From CAYFUT01 sp964346395 (lineage in GTDB: Bacteria > Bacillota > Halanaerobiia > Halobacteroidales > Halobacteroidaceae): a DNA stretch of 26,629 nucleotides. The translations under genes were made by a program, and so were the position numbers. Positions 25,146 to 26,629 of the stretch are shown one piece after another. The DNA is taken from positions 1 to 26,629 of the forward strand of contig CAYFUT010000037.1 in assembly GCA_964346395.1 (NCBI GenBank), written 5' to 3'. The notes under the pieces are model-generated. The model searched no databases. It was not told where the DNA came from and saw nothing but the letters and a program-made list of their open reading frames with translations. Each line of letters opens with the position of its first letter. The stretch's first letter is position 1.

Positions 25146-25168
25146 AAGTGGCTGCAAAACCACTTTTT
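25146..25168. terminator. Weak hairpin terminator between the 23-codon ORF and the gal promoter
   Basis: AAGTGG/CCACTT (6 base pairs, 8-base loop) has TTTTT on the plus side and A-rich sequence on the other. It may separate the two minus-strand transcription units or act on plus-strand transcripts. Confidence 0.4.
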
Positions 25169-25243
25169 AATTAAAATATAAATTAAGAAATAAGTAAAAG
25201 CTGATTAAACTACAATCTAGAAAGTATTATGCTAGCCTTATCC

Positions 25244-25315
25244 TTAATCATCTGCATGCTGATTTACAAGCTCATCAATTTCATCTTGAGATAATACCTC
25301 ATCATCACCTAGCAT
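25244..25315 (-). CDS. 23-residue peptide resembling a FliM/FliY N-terminal CheY-binding motif
   Basis: ATG at 25313-25315 has GGAGG exactly 8 bases upstream and opens 23 codons ending TAA: 'MLGDDEVLSQDEIDELVNQH' followed by ADD. The centre 'LSQDEIDEL' matches the N-terminal LSQ-EIDALL motif by which FliM and FliY bind phosphorylated CheY, but nothing of the rest of those proteins follows. The whole peptide is acidic. A plausible promoter lies just upstream. It could be a small regulatory protein, a leftover of a flagellar gene, or chance. It stands alone between the gal promoter and the divergent SAM riboswitch. Coding confidence rests on the ideal ribosome-binding site and the motif. Confidence 0.5.
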   Translation of the reverse strand: MLGDDEVLSQDEIDELVNQHADD

Positions 25316-25375
25316 AATAAATTCCTCCTTTTAGTTTCTTTTCTGACTCCTACTTAACTACTTTTTTCTATTATT

Positions 25376-25404
25376 ATAATATCTTATTTTTAGTTTAAAA
25401 TCAA
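25376..25404 (-). promoter_or_regulatory. Possible promoter of the 23-codon ORF
   Basis: Minus strand TTGATT (25404-25399), 17 bases, TATTAT (25381-25376), some 60 bases upstream of the ORF. It is divergent from, and within 20 bases of, the riboswitch promoter. Confidence 0.45.
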
Positions 25405-25420
25405 ATCTAACATTAGAATT

Positions 25421-25449
25421 TTGACAAATCCAAATTTTAATGTTATACT
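25421..25449 (+). promoter_or_regulatory. Promoter of the SAM-riboswitch transcript
   Basis: TTGACA (25421-25426), 17-base spacer, TATACT (25444-25449): near-consensus. Transcription would begin about 20 bases before the riboswitch. Confidence 0.85.
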
Positions 25450-25477
25450 AAGCCAAAATAATTGCATATTTATTATT

Positions 25478-25665
25478 CTCTCTTATTCAGAGTGGTGGAG
25501 GGACTGGCCCGACGAAGCCCGGCAACCGGCAGTCGGTTGAGCGGTGAGTTTGAGATTGAGCTTAAGTAAGGTCAATTATATTTACTTAAACTTAACCTCA
25601 AACTCAATACTTAGCTTACTGCAATGGTGCTAACTCCTGCAGATTATATCTGAGAGATAAGAGAG
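25478..25665 (+). promoter_or_regulatory. SAM-I (S-box) riboswitch with enlarged P3
   Basis: The conserved S-box core is present in order: P1 CTCTCTTAT (25478-25486), AGAGTGGTGGAGGGACTGGC, CCGACGAAGCCCGGCAACC, GGTGCTAACTCCTGCAGA, and P1 return ATAAGAGAG (25657-25665). P3 is far longer than usual, spanning about 25529-25622. It has arms GCAGT/ACTGC, a perfect 10-base-pair stem (25545-25554 with 25597-25606) and an 8-base-pair stem (25562-25569 with 25582-25589). SAM binding should stabilise P1, allow the downstream terminator and switch off the MetH-reactivation gene. Confidence 0.96.
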
Positions 25666-25678
25666 GGATTTATTTCCC

Positions 25679-25709
25679 CCTCTTCTAGTTACACAGAAGA
25701 GGTTTTTTT
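25679..25709 (+). terminator. Riboswitch expression-platform terminator
   Basis: CCTCTTCT/AGAAGAGG (25679-25686, 25695-25702) has an 8-base loop and is followed by TTTTTTT. The 5' arm with its preceding Cs can instead pair with the P1 return strand (AAGAGAGGG), giving the alternative anti-terminator state when SAM is low. Confidence 0.92.
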
Positions 25710-25728
25710 ATTGTTAAAAAATATCGGA

Positions 25729-25753
25729 CTGTGGGCTATGAGCTGTGGGCTAT
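25729..25753. repeat. Tandem CTGTGGGCTAT repeat
   Basis: Two copies of CTGTGGGCTAT (25729-25739, 25743-25753) with a 14-base period lie in the spacer between the riboswitch terminator and the coding sequence. The rest of this spacer (25710-25858) shows no gene; it also carries TTTGCAAACTTTTGC, found inverted near 4020. Confidence 0.55.
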
Positions 25754-25873
25754 AGACTACAATCAAAAACATAAAAAAGACCTAACTTTGCAAACTTTTG
25801 CTTTAGTGGGTTTGACTTTGACCGAGCCCATAGCTAATAGTATTAATTTGTTTTCACTAAGGAGTGGTCTACA

Positions 25874-26545
25874 ATTTATCAGTTAGATGTAAAGCTTACT
25901 GTAAAGCAGGTAAAACAGGAACTAGGCTATACTGAAAACACAATTACCGATGCCCAGATTGATAAATTAATCAGTGAGTTAATTGAGAAAGCAGATCCTC
26001 TGCTACAACCAGAGGGGAATTATATTTTAACCGAAAAGTTTCAAATTAATCAGAGAGAAATAAAATTGAAATCAGCAGATTTTAAATTTACCAGCCAGGA
26101 TGTAGCTGAGCTCCTTATTAACCAACAACAAGTAGTTATTTTAGCAGCAACAATTGGACAAAAGTTAGAAACTAAAGTAGCTGCCCTTTTTGATCAGGAG
26201 GAATTAACAAAAGCTACTATTTTAGATGCCATTGGATCAGTAGCAGCCGAAGAAACTGCTAATCAACTGACTACTTTAATTAGACAGCAGGCAGAAGAAT
26301 TAAGACTGCCCTATTTAACTATGCGGTTTAGCCCCGGCTATGGAGATTTAAGTTTAGAAGTTCAGCCCAAGTTATTAGAATTGGCTAATGGGCAGGAATT
26401 AGGTATTACAGCTAATGATAGTTACTTACTGTCGCCGCAAAAATCAATTACTGCCCTGTTGGGCTTAGGAAAACAACCAGGGCCTAAGCCAGATTGTAAT
26501 TTTGACTGTCAAAACTGCAAATATAAAGAATGTATATATAATTAA
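25874..26545 (+). CDS. Free-standing MetH reactivation-domain protein (vitamin B12-dependent methionine synthase activation domain), probable AUU start
   Basis: A 223-residue protein matching the SAM-binding activation domain that re-methylates oxidised cobalamin in methionine synthase, here as a separate chain as in some Thermotoga and Firmicutes. Key landmarks are the 'RFSPGYGDLSLEVQ' motif (about 151-164) that contacts SAM, and 'YLLSPQKSITALLGLGK' near the end. The tail carries a CxxxCxxCxxxxC cluster, possibly a metal or Fe-S site. The frame is open from 25847 with no ATG, GTG or TTG before 26066, yet the region upstream of 26066 reads as normal family sequence ('LDVKLTVKQVKQELGY'). AAGGAG (25859-25864) followed after 9 bases by ATT (25874) makes AUU the likely start. 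It follows the SAM riboswitch, which ties it to methionine/SAM supply; a metH gene may lie beyond the window. Confidence 0.88.
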   Translation: MYQLDVKLTVKQVKQELGYTENTITDAQIDKLISELIEKADPLLQPEGNYILTEKFQINQREIKLKSADFKFTSQDVAELLINQQQVVILAATIGQKLETKVAALFDQEELTKATILDAIGSVAAEETANQLTTLIRQQAEELRLPYLTMRFSPGYGDLSLEVQPKLLELANGQELGITANDSYLLSPQKSITALLGLGKQPGPKPDCNFDCQNCKYKECIYN

Positions 26546-26591
26546 CAGTGGATATGGTTTCTATGGATATGTTTTTTATGGTTTTCATGGA

Positions 26592-26607
26592 GAGTCTGCT
26601 AAGACTC
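26592..26607. repeat. Small inverted repeat near the right edge
   Basis: GAGTCT/AGACTC with a GCTA loop lies between two copies of GGTTTTCAT (26580-26588, 26612-26620) in 84 gene-free bases that end the window. No T tract follows, so it is not a clear terminator. Confidence 0.35.
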
Positions 26608-26629
26608 GTAAGGTTTTCATAGCCAGGGT

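Noticed and set aside
26066..26545. A 159-residue protein starting at ATG 26066
   Set aside because: The frame is open upstream with normal family sequence, a ribosome site lies at 25859, and no ribosome site precedes 26066.

Overview
The window looks like draft or scaffolded sequence from a low-GC, anaerobic Firmicutes-type bacterium. A halophilic acetogen or fermenter of the Halanaerobiales (Halobacteroidaceae / Acetohalobium type) is my best guess. The reasons are strong AGGAGG ribosome-binding sites, TTGACA/TATAAT promoters, a SAM-I riboswitch, a CwlD-type amidase, a class II galT, and a corrinoid methyltransferase cluster with a RamA-like activase. The lineage is inference. A run of exactly 100 N at 5304-5403 marks a scaffold join, so gene order across it is not proven.

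Left part (1-5280). A FecR-domain protein that runs off the left edge overlaps a CHASE2 adenylate/guanylate cyclase. Next come fxsA and, converging on it, a cwlD-like amidase. A cofG-like deazaflavin (FO) synthase gene follows with at least two lesions, then a strong terminator and a 52-residue membrane/coiled-coil protein.

Centre (5404-25029, all minus strand). This is a long co-directional series. A consensus promoter and a hairpin leader precede a ROK repressor, then galE, galK, an aldose-epimerase-like gene, a GH36 alpha-galactosidase and galT. A second consensus promoter and a hairpin + T-tract leader precede a sugar-binding protein, two ABC permeases and a GH42 beta-galactosidase. No ABC ATPase is present. 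With no visible terminator, the series continues into a UroD-family protein, a corrinoid protein, a UroD-thioredoxin fusion, a RamA-like ferredoxin/ASKHA activase and a C-terminally truncated DUF1638 protein next to the gap. The first half imports galactosides, splits them and feeds galactose to the Leloir pathway. The second half looks like a cobalamin-dependent methyl-transfer system. Whether the two halves cooperate, for example on O-methylated galactosides, is the most interesting open question here.

Right end (25244-26629). A 23-codon ORF with an ideal ribosome-binding site encodes little more than a FliM/FliY N-terminal CheY-binding-type motif. Divergent from it, a SAM-I riboswitch with a strongly enlarged P3 arm precedes a free-standing MetH reactivation-domain protein. 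That gene appears to start at AUU. The GH42 gene has a very similar leader and may also start at AUU.
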